A stretch of DNA of 64,000 nt, from NCBI RefSeq assembly GCF_004137355.1, contig NZ_SDVB01000238.1:186001-250000 (forward strand). Direction: 5' to 3'. The position numbers and the translations under genes are program-made. Source of the DNA: Ciceribacter ferrooxidans. Its GTDB lineage: Bacteria; Pseudomonadota; Alphaproteobacteria; Rhizobiales; Rhizobiaceae. Positions within the stretch are counted from its first letter, which is position 1. Every line of letters starts with the position of its first letter. Shown here one piece after another: positions 26,170 to 35,210 of this stretch. A model generated the notes under the pieces. The model did no database searches and was not told the origin of the DNA. It worked only from the letters and a program-made list of their open reading frames with translations.

Positions 26170-26185
26170 TTTATCAAACGGTAAA
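26170..26185. promoter_or_regulatory. RutR-like operator TTTATC-AAAC-GGTAAA upstream of preT
   Basis: A 16-bp near-palindrome with the same arm pattern as the 17801-17816 site (TTNAYC-N4-GGTAAA), located 57-72 bp upstream of the preT start. Its position and match imply that one regulator controls both pyrimidine operons. Confidence 0.6.
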
Positions 26186-26230
26186 ATTTCGTCGTCGAGG
26201 CATGGCGGAACACCTGCGATGTAACGGGTT

Positions 26231-27112
26231 TCAGCCGCCGAGTAGGGTACGTTCGCGGTCCCGATAGCGGGCGGGGGAGAGGCCCGCGTGACGGGAGAAG
26301 AATCGGCTGAAATAGGCCTGATCCTCGAAGCCCAGGCCGTCCGCCACCTGCTGGATCGTGATGCCGGCGAAGACGAGGTCGCGCTTGGCTTCGGAGATGA
26401 TGCGTTCGGCGATGAGACGGCTCACCGGCTTTCCGGCGATTGCGCGTGCGACGCGGTTGAGGTGGGTGACCGAAACGCCGAGTTCGCGTGCATAGAACGT
26501 CACCGGCCGGTGTGAGCGAAAGCCGTCGTTGATGAGCGTGGTCAGTTGTTCGAAGCGTACCTGATCCCTGCCGGACTCCATCGCGTCGGTCATTCCGCCC
26601 ATCCGGAAGACGAGGAGAAGCGTCGAGATAAGCATCGCCTCCAGAAGCGGCGAGGGGCTGTTGCCCGCCTGTGTAATCTCGCCTTCGATGCGGTTCAGCG
26701 TTTCGCCGATGTAGGGCGTATCCGGATGATCCGTCGGCATCTCAGTCAGGCGAGGGTGGGACAGCCATTCCGCGATCCCCTTGTGCGCCGGCAGCCGGGC
26801 GGGAAGCCGTTTCGACATCAGTGTGATGACGGCGCCGTCGACGTCGGTCGAGAAACGGAAGCCGTGCTCATGCCGCTCCGGCACGACGATCACGACCGGT
26901 GCCGTGAAGGGGTGCCATTCGCCGCCGATCAGCGCTTCACCCTTGCCGTGGCGGATGTGCAGAATTTGAAAAAGACACGCGTGGCGGTGCCGCTTGATCT
27001 CCCAGCCGTGGAGGCGGCTTCGGCTGGCGATTGATTCTGCATGAACCCAGAATTCCGGGATTTCGGCGGTATCCTCGCCGTAGAGGGCATAGGTCGGAAC
27101 GCGCGTGTTCAT
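26231..27112 (-). CDS. pobR: AraC-family regulator, PobR-like
   Basis: A 293-aa AraC/XylS regulator. The N-terminal cupin-like ligand domain (GWEIKRHRHACLFQILHIRHGKG, VIVVPERHEHGFRF) is followed by the two-HTH C-terminal domain (SVTHLNRVARAIAGK and ITIQQVADGLGFEDQAYFSRFF). It diverges from pobA across 108 bp, the standard layout for AraC-type PobR activators of 4-hydroxybenzoate hydroxylase in rhizobia and relatives. The inducer is inferred to be 4-hydroxybenzoate. Confidence 0.9.
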   Translation of the reverse strand: MNTRVPTYALYGEDTAEIPEFWVHAESIASRSRLHGWEIKRHRHACLFQILHIRHGKGEALIGGEWHPFTAPVVIVVPERHEHGFRFSTDVDGAVITLMSKRLPARLPAHKGIAEWLSHPRLTEMPTDHPDTPYIGETLNRIEGEITQAGNSPSPLLEAMLISTLLLVFRMGGMTDAMESGRDQVRFEQLTTLINDGFRSHRPVTFYARELGVSVTHLNRVARAIAGKPVSRLIAERIISEAKRDLVFAGITIQQVADGLGFEDQAYFSRFFSRHAGLSPARYRDRERTLLGG

Positions 27113-27130
27113 TCTGGGTCGCCGGCGTGA

Positions 27131-28390
<1,260 letters not shown>

Positions 28391-28416
28391 GGCCGCGAAC
28401 GCGCGGACAGGGTGCA

Positions 28417-28447
28417 GCGGCGGGGGAAACCCCGCCGCTTTCGCTTC
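28417..28447 (+). terminator. Terminator after pobA
   Basis: A 10-bp stem AGCGGCGGGG (28417-28426) with CCCCGCCGCT (28431-28440) and loop GAAA, followed by TTCGCTT. It lies 27 bp after the pobA stop codon. Confidence 0.8.
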
Positions 28448-28458
28448 CGGAATAAAGA

Positions 28459-28473
28459 TGAGGGTAATTCTCA
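28459..28473. promoter_or_regulatory. Candidate iron-responsive (IRO/RirA-type) box, TGA-N9-TCA
   Basis: TGAGGGTAATTCTCA fits the minimal TGA-N9-TCA pattern of rhizobial RirA sites and lies in an AT-rich promoter-like stretch about 100 bp upstream of the DUF2325 gene. The pattern has only six fixed bases and occurs by chance, so this is suggestive only. Confidence 0.35.
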
Positions 28474-28574
28474 AGTTTATTCTTTACTGTGAAACTCATG
28501 TTTTGTAGGTTGCGTGCCGCAGCGGCCGAATTCCCGCCGCTGCCGGGGCAAAGGCAACCGACAGAAGGTGGAGC

Positions 28575-28973
28575 ATGGCGAAGAAAAACAGGAAGAGCAG
28601 CCCTCGAAATGCAGCCGAGATGGCGGCAGCACCGGAAGCGGGCGGCCGGTCCTCCGGCGAGGTCCGCAGCTTTCTCTATGTCGGCGGACGCGATTGCCAG
28701 GTTGCTCATCTTCGCCAGATCGCCAGCAGCTACGGCGCGGAACTGATCCATCACGACGGCGGTTTGCGGGAAGCAGTATCGCGCATCGACACGGTACTTC
28801 CCTCGGTCGACTGCGTGTTCTGCCCGATCGACTGTATCAGCCATGACGCGTGTCTGAGGGTGAAGACCGGCTGCAAGAAGTTTGGCAAGGCGTTCATTCC
28901 TCTGCGCAATGGCTCGAAGTCCAGCCTGGAGCGGGCGCTCCAGACGATGAGCGAAAGGAATGATGTCTCATGA
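28575..28973 (+). CDS. DUF2325-domain protein
   Basis: A 132-aa protein. After a basic, low-complexity N-terminus (residues 1-30) it has the DUF2325 core: FLYVGGRDCQVAHLRQIA, ELIHHDGG, and the cysteine cluster CVFCPIDCISHDACLRVKTGC. This is followed by GKAFIPLRNGSKSSLERAL. DUF2325 has no settled function; the cysteines suggest metal or redox chemistry. It is the first gene of a two-gene operon (4-bp overlap with the next), with an IRO-like box upstream. Confidence 0.8.
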   Translation: MAKKNRKSSPRNAAEMAAAPEAGGRSSGEVRSFLYVGGRDCQVAHLRQIASSYGAELIHHDGGLREAVSRIDTVLPSVDCVFCPIDCISHDACLRVKTGCKKFGKAFIPLRNGSKSSLERALQTMSERNDVS

Positions 28974-29254
28974 ACCATGATGGTTTCGATCCCGCTCTGC
29001 TGATCGGTCTCCAGAAACTCGCCGAACGGCACGGCGACGGCCTCGCCACGGAGCTCGGCGAGCGGCTGGCAGATCAGGCCGGGCGGAACGCCGCCGGCGC
29101 CGAGGTGGTCGCCATTCCGGGCCTCCACCAGAGGCCGGTTACCCGTCTGCCGCACGGCGCCTATAGCGGTGGCGAAAACGGACGCGGCGCGGCAAACGTC
29201 ATTCCGTTTCCGCTGCCGCGCTGGAAGCGCAACGAGAAGCGGCGGCAGAGCTGA
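28970..29254 (+). CDS. Small hypothetical protein coupled to DUF2325
   Basis: A 94-aa protein starting at ATG 28970, whose ATGA overlaps the DUF2325 stop. The N-terminal part is helical (ALLIGLQKLAERHGDGLATELGERL). The C-terminal half is basic and proline-rich (IPFPLPRWKRNEKRRQ). No family is recognised; it has no signal peptide or membrane helix. Role is presumed linked to its partner gene. Confidence 0.6.
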   Translation: MNHDGFDPALLIGLQKLAERHGDGLATELGERLADQAGRNAAGAEVVAIPGLHQRPVTRLPHGAYSGGENGRGAANVIPFPLPRWKRNEKRRQS

Positions 29255-29273
29255 TCCGCTTCTTGCGGTGGCT

Positions 29274-29636
29274 CTAGTCCTGTCGGGTACGGAAGAAGGC
29301 GCCAAATCCGGCGATCAGCCAACCGAGCATCATCAGGATGCCGCCCGTCGGGGCGGCCATCGGAAAGAGGCTTTCGCCGGCGAACTGTTTCATCGACAGA
29401 TCTCCGGCAAAGAGCAGCGTGCCGGCGGCGAGCACCAGTCCGGCGGCGGTCGCCGTGCGGATCTGCCGGTGGCCCGCGTAGAGCGCGAGCAATGCCGGCG
29501 CATGGGCGAGGCACATCATCGAGGCCGGACGCAGCAGGCCTTCCGAACCGAGATGGGTGGCGGCCGCGGCGAGCCCGACGCCGGCGGCGCCGATGAGCCC
29601 CGCGAGCAGCAGGAGGAGGGGACGAATGCGTTCCAT
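29274..29636 (-). CDS. DUF423 small membrane protein
   Basis: About 120 aa from ATG 29636 (MERIRPLLLLLAGLIGAAGVG), with four hydrophobic helices and the DUF423 features FAGDLSMKQFAG and FPMAAPTGGILMMLGWL. The function of the family is unknown. It lies 8 bp downstream of the truncated haemoglobin gene, so they are probably co-transcribed. The longer frame to 29759 overlaps the globin gene and is rejected. Confidence 0.85.
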   Translation of the reverse strand: MERIRPLLLLLAGLIGAAGVGLAAAATHLGSEGLLRPASMMCLAHAPALLALYAGHRQIRTATAAGLVLAAGTLLFAGDLSMKQFAGESLFPMAAPTGGILMMLGWLIAGFGAFFRTRQD

Positions 29637-29644
29637 CCGGCGTG

Positions 29645-30034
29645 CTATTCCTTGTTCTGCATGTGATGGGCAAGCCGTTCGACCGGGTCCCAGATGATGT
29701 TCCGCAGCATTTCGCTCTCGATCGTCTCGTCGAGTGCGCGGCGGAAGCAGAGCAGCCATTCGTCGCGCTCGGCCGGGCCGATCTCGGCGATCATGTGGCG
29801 ACGGCGCAGCATCGGATGGCCGCGTTTTTCCATATAGAGCTGCGGACCGCCGAAATAGCCGGTCAGGTATTCGTAGAACTTCTCTTCGCTGCCGCTCAGA
29901 TCTTTCGGGTGGACGGCGCGGCAGCGGGCCGCTTCCGGCAGCGTATCCATGAGATGGTAGAAATGCCGGACCAGCGCACGCACCGTCGTGTCGCCGCCGA
30001 TCGCTTCGTAGAGCGTGATTACGTCTTCAGTCAC
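29645..30034 (-). CDS. Group II truncated haemoglobin (GlbO-like)
   Basis: A 129-aa single-domain 2-on-2 globin. Family marks are TLYEAIGGDTTVRALVRHFY at the B helix (Phe-Tyr), FYEYLTGYFGGPQLY, the proximal region RGHPMLRRRHMIAEIG, and the Trp at G8 (ERDEWLLCF). It binds haem and O2 or NO; roles in oxygen or reactive nitrogen handling are typical. It forms an operon with a DUF423 gene. Upstream, 30035-30261 contains no recognisable gene. Confidence 0.9.
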   Translation of the reverse strand: MTEDVITLYEAIGGDTTVRALVRHFYHLMDTLPEAARCRAVHPKDLSGSEEKFYEYLTGYFGGPQLYMEKRGHPMLRRRHMIAEIGPAERDEWLLCFRRALDETIESEMLRNIIWDPVERLAHHMQNKE

Positions 30035-30261
30035 CGATAGAACCTCAAGGAGCCGCCATGCTCTACATGGCGGGTTTGAAGCGGTAGCGCAACCATGCGG
30101 GCGGCTCTGCGGCGATCGGGCACATGCCCGGGACGAGCGGTAAGACGTCGTCGATCGCCTTCCTTCGTCTGCGGATGCCCAGCGGCACGGAGACGAGGGC
30201 GGCGGCAGGCGATCGACGCCGGCCCGGGGTGGCCCGGGTCAGGGCATCCGGCGTGGCCGGA

Positions 30262-31212
30262 TCAATTGTCGCATTTCGCCTGGCGCACGTGCTCCATCAG
30301 CCGTTCGGTGTCGGCGGTGAAGAGCGGGCCGTTCTCCTCGTCGTCGACGCCTTCGAGATGGTGCGAGTTGAGGCTGATGACGAGATTGTCGTCGACGCCG
30401 CCGTCCACCTTGAAATTCGCGAACCATGCGCCGCCGCTGTTGCCGCTGCGCATCGGGTTACCCTTCATGGTGACGATTCCGCCGGAGATCGACGACCACC
30501 GGCCGTCAACCTTGTAGAGGTAGCGCCCCTGGTCATAGTTGTTCGGATAGCCGACGGCGGTGATCGCATCGTCCTCGGGTTCGCCGGTGCGAAGCGCGAG
30601 CGGCGGCCGGCCGTCATCGACATCCGTCAGGATGAAGGCGTAGTCGTAGGCGAAGTTTTCCGACGGCGTGTGATAGGACGTGAAGAGCGACATGCATTTC
30701 CAGCCGACGTCCTGCGTGGTGACGCCGTTCGTGTAGCCGCGCTGGAAGAGGAAATCGCTGTTCCAGTCGTGGGCGTCGTCGGTGTCGTAGACGCAGTGCG
30801 CCGCGGTCAGCACGACCTTGAAATCCTCGGTGAACTGGGCGGTGCAGGCGTAGAGCTTGCCGTCGGCCTTGCGGAAGATGAGCCGTCCCGTGCTCCAGTA
30901 GGGATTGGCGGCATCGGGATTGTCGACGCGCTCCGGCACGCCCTGTTGCCCGAGGTTGGATTTCCGCTCGATTTCCGGCGCGCCGGGGCTCAGCTCGCGG
31001 AAGCGCTGTTTCATTTCCTCGAGCGCTTCCGGGCTCACGGTTCTCTCCGGCAAGGGAACGGCAGTCTCGACGTCCTCCGCGGAGAGCATGTCGCCGCCGG
31101 TGTTCTTCAGGTTCTCGATCTTCAGCCCGTTCGCCGCGGCGTCAGTTGCGACGGCAAGGAGGGTGGTCGCCGCCAGGCTCGCCCCGGCGAAGCGGATGGA
31201 TGTGCGTTTCAT
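30262..31212 (-). CDS. Secreted trypsin-like serine peptidase (S1/V8-like)
   Basis: About 316 aa from ATG 31212, with a Sec signal peptide (residues 1-27, ending ATDAAA). The catalytic triad is visible: His in LTAAHCVYD, Asp in FAYDYAFILTD, Ser in RSGNSGGAWF. Segments resembling glutamyl endopeptidases are also present (WSTGRLIF, AVGYPNNY). It probably acts in the periplasm or outside. Substrate and partner are unknown. It lies downstream of an unrecognised 231-aa gene on the same strand (146 bp apart). Confidence 0.87.
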   Translation of the reverse strand: MKRTSIRFAGASLAATTLLAVATDAAANGLKIENLKNTGGDMLSAEDVETAVPLPERTVSPEALEEMKQRFRELSPGAPEIERKSNLGQQGVPERVDNPDAANPYWSTGRLIFRKADGKLYACTAQFTEDFKVVLTAAHCVYDTDDAHDWNSDFLFQRGYTNGVTTQDVGWKCMSLFTSYHTPSENFAYDYAFILTDVDDGRPPLALRTGEPEDDAITAVGYPNNYDQGRYLYKVDGRWSSISGGIVTMKGNPMRSGNSGGAWFANFKVDGGVDDNLVISLNSHHLEGVDDEENGPLFTADTERLMEHVRQAKCDN

Positions 31213-31358
31213 GACCTTGGCCTTTCTCGTCGGGCAAGGCCTTCGGCTCCCCGCAATGGTGGGAGACGGCGCCTTTGACCTTCGGTTTCGTGGAAAGCGT
31301 GACCTCACGGGAGCCCGGCGGCCGGCCCGGATCGAACCGGCCGCCGGGGCGGGGGCGA

Positions 31359-32054
31359 TCAGAGCAGCAGCGGCGTCCGCAGCTCGATGAGCCCCTGCTC
31401 GAGCAGGCCCTTCGACGAGGCTTCGGGGACGAAGACGCCGCGGTCCGGATCGTATTTCAGCGTCATGGAATTGACGCCGCCGCCGAACTTCGCGACCGCC
31501 GTGTGGCCGATGATCTTGGTGATGATCGTCTCGCTGGAGAACTGGCTCTGCAGCCAGATGTAGATGGTGGTAAACGGCGTCATCTGGATCTGCTGGGTGG
31601 CGAGCACCGTCTGGGCGGAAATCGGCTTGCGCTCCGCCGGCTTCTTGTTGATGAGCGCCGACTGCGACAGGCCGAAGGTAAGATAGGGATACTGCGAGTT
31701 CGGCATGTCGTTGTTGGCGGCAAATGTGCCACCCGGGATCGACGCGTCCTTCTGGAAGGGGTTGAAGACGGCTGCCGAGGTGAACGGATAGTAGCCGGCG
31801 TCAAGTGCCGGGCCGGGCGTCACCTCGGAGAGCTTGGTGATGCTCGCGCCCTGGGCGACCGCGGTGGTGGAGGCGAAGACCCAATAGTCTTCGGTCCATT
31901 CGACCGTGGTGGACTGGAACGGGTCGATCGACAGCCAGATGACGTTCGGGTCGCCGCTGCCGACCGGCTTTGCGAGCGTGATGCGCTGCTGGGCGGCCTT
32001 GATGTTCTTCAGGTCGTCCGGTGCGATGTTCAGGGTCAGGCTATAGTTGGGCAT
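31359..32054 (-). CDS. Unrecognised 231-aa protein
   Basis: A complete ORF starting MPNYSLTLNIAPDDLKN. It has no signal peptide and is rich in beta-prone Thr/Val/Ile stretches (TTVEWTEDYWVFASTTAVAQG, QMTPFTTIYIWLQSQF). It shows no membrane helix or catalytic signature that I recognise. Composition suggests a soluble beta-sandwich protein. It ends 146 bp before the serine peptidase gene and is divergent from the serine recombinase gene across nearly 400 bp. Possibly accessory. Confidence 0.6.
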   Translation of the reverse strand: MPNYSLTLNIAPDDLKNIKAAQQRITLAKPVGSGDPNVIWLSIDPFQSTTVEWTEDYWVFASTTAVAQGASITKLSEVTPGPALDAGYYPFTSAAVFNPFQKDASIPGGTFAANNDMPNSQYPYLTFGLSQSALINKKPAERKPISAQTVLATQQIQMTPFTTIYIWLQSQFSSETIITKIIGHTAVAKFGGGVNSMTLKYDPDRGVFVPEASSKGLLEQGLIELRTPLLL

Positions 32055-32446
32055 TTCCCTTATCCTCTTTTCTCGGTTGAACGATGCGCTTCGGAAGGCG
32101 CCTTCTGCGTCTCGAAAGCGTTCCTATTTGCGCAATCGCCGGAAACCGATCTGCAACCGATGATTTTGCTTGGGTTGCGATCGTTTCCCGGAGGCGAGAC
32201 GGGAGTCTTGTCTGATGTTGGAAAATTACGTTTGTTTTTCAATCGTGTAGGTGATAACCGCTGCGGGTGGCAGCAAGTGTCGGCGATCGGCTCGTCGATC
32301 CGAAATGCATACTTATAGATGTATTTTCTTATTGACCAATACCTAAAGATGTGCTCAAAAGGGAACGTTTATGATACATATCGCCCTCGTGACCCGGGGC
32401 TTTCCGGGGGAGGGCGGCGACCTTGGAACTGGATGCGCTTTCGACG
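32055..32446. other. AT-richer intergenic region between the 231-aa gene and the recombinase
   Basis: No gene is recognised. It contains a large imperfect inverted repeat (32141-32188) and, nearer the recombinase, an AT-rich stretch (about 32305-32375) that could hold its promoter. The base composition differs from the surrounding GC-rich DNA, consistent with acquired sequence. Confidence 0.5.
32141..32188. repeat. Imperfect inverted repeat (16-18 bp arms)
   Basis: The arm at 32141-32158 (GGAAACCGATCTGCAACC) and the arm at 32173-32188 (GGTTGCGATCGTTTCC) are reverse complements apart from two single-base bulges, separated by 14 bases. Flanking TCGCC and GGCGA can extend it. It could be a recombinase target, a terminator or a structured RNA. 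Confidence 0.55.
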
Positions 32447-33055
32447 ATGCGGATTGGTTATGCGCGTGTATCGACGTCCGACCAGAACATCGACCTGCAG
32501 TTGCAGGCGCTCGCGCAGGCCGGATGCGACCATGTCTTCACCGACCAGGGCCATTCCGGCGCCTCGCGCAACCGTCCGGGTCTTGCGCAGTCGATGGGCC
32601 GGCTGAGGCCCGGCGACACGCTCGTCATCTGGCGGCTCGACCGGCTGGGGCGCTCGCTCTCGCATCTCATCGAGGTCGTGACCGAGCTCGGGCGCCGCAA
32701 CATCGGCCTCTACTCGATCACCGAGGCGATCAACACGGCCTCGGCCGGCGGCATCCTGATCTTCCACATCATGGGGGCGCTCGCGGAATTCGAGCGGACG
32801 CTGATCTCGGAGCGGACCAAGGCCGGCATGTCGGCGGCGCGCGCCCGCGGCCGGCGGATCGGCCGGCCGGTGAAGCTTCCGCCCGACAGCGTCGCCGGCG
32901 CGATGCAGGCGATCGGCGCGGGTGAGCTCTCGGCCACCGATGCCGCCCGCGAGCTCGGGGTGAGCCGCGCCACGCTCTACCGGGCGATGGGACGGAGCAG
33001 GCGGCACGCGGGCGACCGCGGCGCGCTGGAGCTGCTGGGCGAGGCGCTCGCCTGA
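32447..33055 (+). CDS. Serine recombinase (resolvase/invertase family)
   Basis: About 202 aa from ATG 32447 (MRIGYARVSTSDQN); a TTG at 32423 with a better GGAGGG site is an alternative. The catalytic serine is at Ser9 in YARVSTS. The active-site arginines are in VIWRLDRLGRS and EFERTLISERTKAG. The C-terminal Hin-like HTH is LSATDAARELGVSRATLYRAM. It cuts and rejoins DNA at specific sites. No transposase, invertible segment or terminal repeats are visible nearby, so it looks like an orphan. The inverted repeat upstream is a possible target. Confidence 0.88.
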   Translation: MRIGYARVSTSDQNIDLQLQALAQAGCDHVFTDQGHSGASRNRPGLAQSMGRLRPGDTLVIWRLDRLGRSLSHLIEVVTELGRRNIGLYSITEAINTASAGGILIFHIMGALAEFERTLISERTKAGMSAARARGRRIGRPVKLPPDSVAGAMQAIGAGELSATDAARELGVSRATLYRAMGRSRRHAGDRGALELLGEALA

Positions 33056-33251
33056 CCGGCGGGATTTGACATCGGGCGAGGGCGCCCGGATGGCCGTCTC
33101 TCTCCCTCCGCGTGCCTCACGTCCCGGACGCGAACCGCCATCGGCCTTTTTGGGGCCTTCTTCCGCTTTTCAAGTGGTTATGCGGCCGGCGGGCTTGCGC
33201 GTGTCGCGTGCGTCATGGGACGCTCTGCCCGAATTTCGTCAGGGGGAACAC

Positions 33252-33554
33252 ATGAGACGCATGATCGCCGCCGTCATCGCAACGGCACTCGCAACGCCGG
33301 CCGCCGCCGCGCTTTCAGGCTTTTACGACAGCGCCGAGCGGATCAACACCATCCTCGCCAGCAGCGACGTCGCAAACGCCGTCCGCCAGGCGCCGATCGG
33401 CGCGATCTCCAACACCGGCACGCGCAAGGACGGCGCCAGCGAATGGCAGGTGCGGACGCAGGAATGCGATCTCACTGTCTACCTCGTGCCCATCCTGCCC
33501 GAAGGACCGGGCAAGACGACTTATCGGGTGGAGGTTCCGGGGACGTGTGAGTGA
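33252..33554 (+). CDS. Small secreted protein of unknown function
   Basis: A 100-aa protein from ATG 33252, preceded by AGGGGG (33241-33246). A Sec signal peptide (RRMIAAVIATALATPAAAAL) is followed by an about 80-residue mature domain with two cysteines (QECDL and PGTCE) that could form a disulfide. No family is recognised. It follows the recombinase by about 200 bp in the same direction. Likely periplasmic. Confidence 0.7.
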   Translation: MRRMIAAVIATALATPAAAALSGFYDSAERINTILASSDVANAVRQAPIGAISNTGTRKDGASEWQVRTQECDLTVYLVPILPEGPGKTTYRVEVPGTCE

Positions 33555-33649
33555 GGGGCTTGGGTGGCGTGCGGCGCTGGCGCAGCGGTGTTATCTGCGA
33601 GTCTATTGCAACGACGTGGGGGCGACCATGGGGCATTGGACATTTCACA

Positions 33650-33671
33650 TTTGATCTATCCATGGATCAAA
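33650..33671. repeat. Inverted repeat TTTGATC / GATCAAA at the edge of the lower-GC unit
   Basis: Arms at 33650-33656 and 33665-33671 are separated by 8 bases, just beyond the stop of the 315-aa gene. It may mark a boundary or act as a weak terminator; no T-tract is present. Confidence 0.3.
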
Positions 33672-33684
33672 ATCGGCGGAGGTC

Positions 33685-34632
33685 CTAGCCTTCTAGTCGA
33701 GGCTCAAGGTTCTCTAGTGTGACTTGTTCACGTAAAAGCTTAGAACTGCGAAATGTTCTGGTATAGCGCAAAAATGCTTTCACAGGCTTCAGAAGCAATT
33801 TTTCTTTGAAAGCTTGATCTGCCACGTACTTGTCGACTAGATCGTCCGTCGCAGAACCCTTTAGAACGCCATCCCGATCTTTTACTTCCAGTTCAAATGT
33901 CTGAGCGTCGGGTAGGACGCCAAGCAGAACACCGTCGAGCGTCACACTTTCCTCTTGCACCTCCACGTCCGTCAATCGATTGGAAAGGCGGTTGATATCG
34001 TCGAGGCCGAGGATGATTTTCTGTTCGGCACCTACAATTTTCGCTGTTGCGCCGGCATCCTTGAGCACCTTTGTGAATTTCTGGACAGCGCTGATGAGGC
34101 GAGGTGCCGCCGCATCGATGGTCACGTTGAAGTCTTCATCCGTAGCCGTGTTCAAGCTCGCCAAGAATCCTGTTGCACGCTCTACCGCTTTTTTGAGCGG
34201 AGTATCGAACATGTCCGTCTGGGGTAGCGACAACTCTTCCAGGATGAAACCCATAGAGCCGCGAACGATATCCCGAATGTAAAGCTTTGAGCGCTCCGCA
34301 CCTTTGATTTTGCCTTTCGTGGCAATTTGCTGGTCGTTAAGTGTTGCTAGCGAGGCGGCAATGATCTTCTGATAGGTGGCAAGTGCATCAGTCGAGAAGT
34401 CCAGCCGAATGTCGCCTTGACCGACAACCGGAAGGCCATCGAATATCAAAGCGACGCTCGCACATGTCGCGGTGCTGACCTGAGCGGTCTCGATCTGGCG
34501 AGTAAGCTCCGCGAGCCTTTGCTCCCACATAAGGCGCGCGGTACCCCATGGGTTGGCCGGCAATATTTCGAGCTGGCGTTGCGCGAACGCTTTATCCGCT
34601 TCCAGGGCTTCGATGGATAAGAGGTTTGCCAC
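33685..34632 (-). CDS. Unrecognised 315-aa protein paired with a DUF6932-like gene
   Basis: GTG start at 34632, sharing one base with the TAG stop of the upstream gene and preceded by GGGAGG, so translation is coupled. The product is soluble and largely helical at its N-terminus (LEADKAFAQRQLEILPANPWG, MWEQRLAELTRQIETAQ), then mixed alpha/beta (FTKVLKDAGATAKIVGAEQKI). The C-terminus is basic (FLRYTRTFRSSKLLREQ). No catalytic motif is recognised. The sequence is visibly lower in GC than its neighbours. Together with the nucleotidyltransferase-like partner it forms a compact two-gene unit beside a tRNA gene, a layout common for toxin-antitoxin or defence modules; function is unproven. Confidence 0.7.
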   Translation of the reverse strand: MANLLSIEALEADKAFAQRQLEILPANPWGTARLMWEQRLAELTRQIETAQVSTATCASVALIFDGLPVVGQGDIRLDFSTDALATYQKIIAASLATLNDQQIATKGKIKGAERSKLYIRDIVRGSMGFILEELSLPQTDMFDTPLKKAVERATGFLASLNTATDEDFNVTIDAAAPRLISAVQKFTKVLKDAGATAKIVGAEQKIILGLDDINRLSNRLTDVEVQEESVTLDGVLLGVLPDAQTFELEVKDRDGVLKGSATDDLVDKYVADQAFKEKLLLKPVKAFLRYTRTFRSSKLLREQVTLENLEPRLEG

Positions 34633-35210
34633 TATGAACCTCCCAACAATCCAAGCGCTTCAGCATCTGTGCGTTGGTCCAACAGCACCGCCACAAATCC
34701 TTTCCATGCGAACGTCACCTTCTGATGCGAGAACAGACTGTACCAGTACATTACGTCTTGAAGAAGGTTGCCAAAGGGGAGCTCTTGGATAAGGAGAGCG
34801 TATGTATCGAGTTCAAATCGCGCCTTATTCAATGGCTGGTTTTGAATTTCATCTTCCCAAAATTTGAAGCCTTCGTCAGTTTGCCACAGCTCAGGATGCT
34901 GCAGAAAGCGGGCAGGCGCGTCTAGCAGCGAGTATACGTCAATGTCGCCGGGATCGCGGCCACTGTGACGTTCGACGTCCTCAACGAAACTCCCATCTAG
35001 AAATTGAATTCCAGACACATAACCATTCTCATACATTAGCGCCCGATAGGCCAAGAGATTGCGCAATAGCTGCTTGCGCCGAGGCGTCGTCCCGAGGCTA
35101 TGAATCAATTCAGTGGATGTAATGAAATACGGCGAGCGATCACGGTCCACGGCAGTTGAACCTGCAACAGGTGGCAACAATCCACTTGCATTAAAAGAAG
35201 GTAAAGGCAT
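34632..35210 (-). CDS. DUF6932-like protein with a nucleotidyltransferase signature
   Basis: About 192 aa from ATG 35210 (MPLPSFNASGLLPP), preceded by GGGGGG. The core has the polymerase-beta nucleotidyltransferase pattern G-S-x13-D-x-D in LDGSFVEDVERHSGRDPGDIDVY, plus TSTELIHSLGTTPRRKQLLRNLL before it. This resembles the DUF6932 family (from memory). Nucleotidyltransferases of this kind act as MNT antitoxins, AbiE-type toxins or modifiers of partner proteins. It is the first gene of the pair with the unknown 315-aa gene and lies 158 bp from the 3' end of tRNA-Arg. The frame extends to 35285, but the extra residues look unrelated. Confidence 0.75.
   Translation of the reverse strand: MPLPSFNASGLLPPVAGSTAVDRDRSPYFITSTELIHSLGTTPRRKQLLRNLLAYRALMYENGYVSGIQFLDGSFVEDVERHSGRDPGDIDVYSLLDAPARFLQHPELWQTDEGFKFWEDEIQNQPLNKARFELDTYALLIQELPFGNLLQDVMYWYSLFSHQKVTFAWKGFVAVLLDQRTDAEALGLLGGS

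Noticed and set aside
33541-33684. Duplicate of the tRNA-Arg 3' end as a left attachment site
   Set aside because: No matching copy of the tRNA 3' segment was found in this stretch, so an integrated element at the tRNA is not proven.
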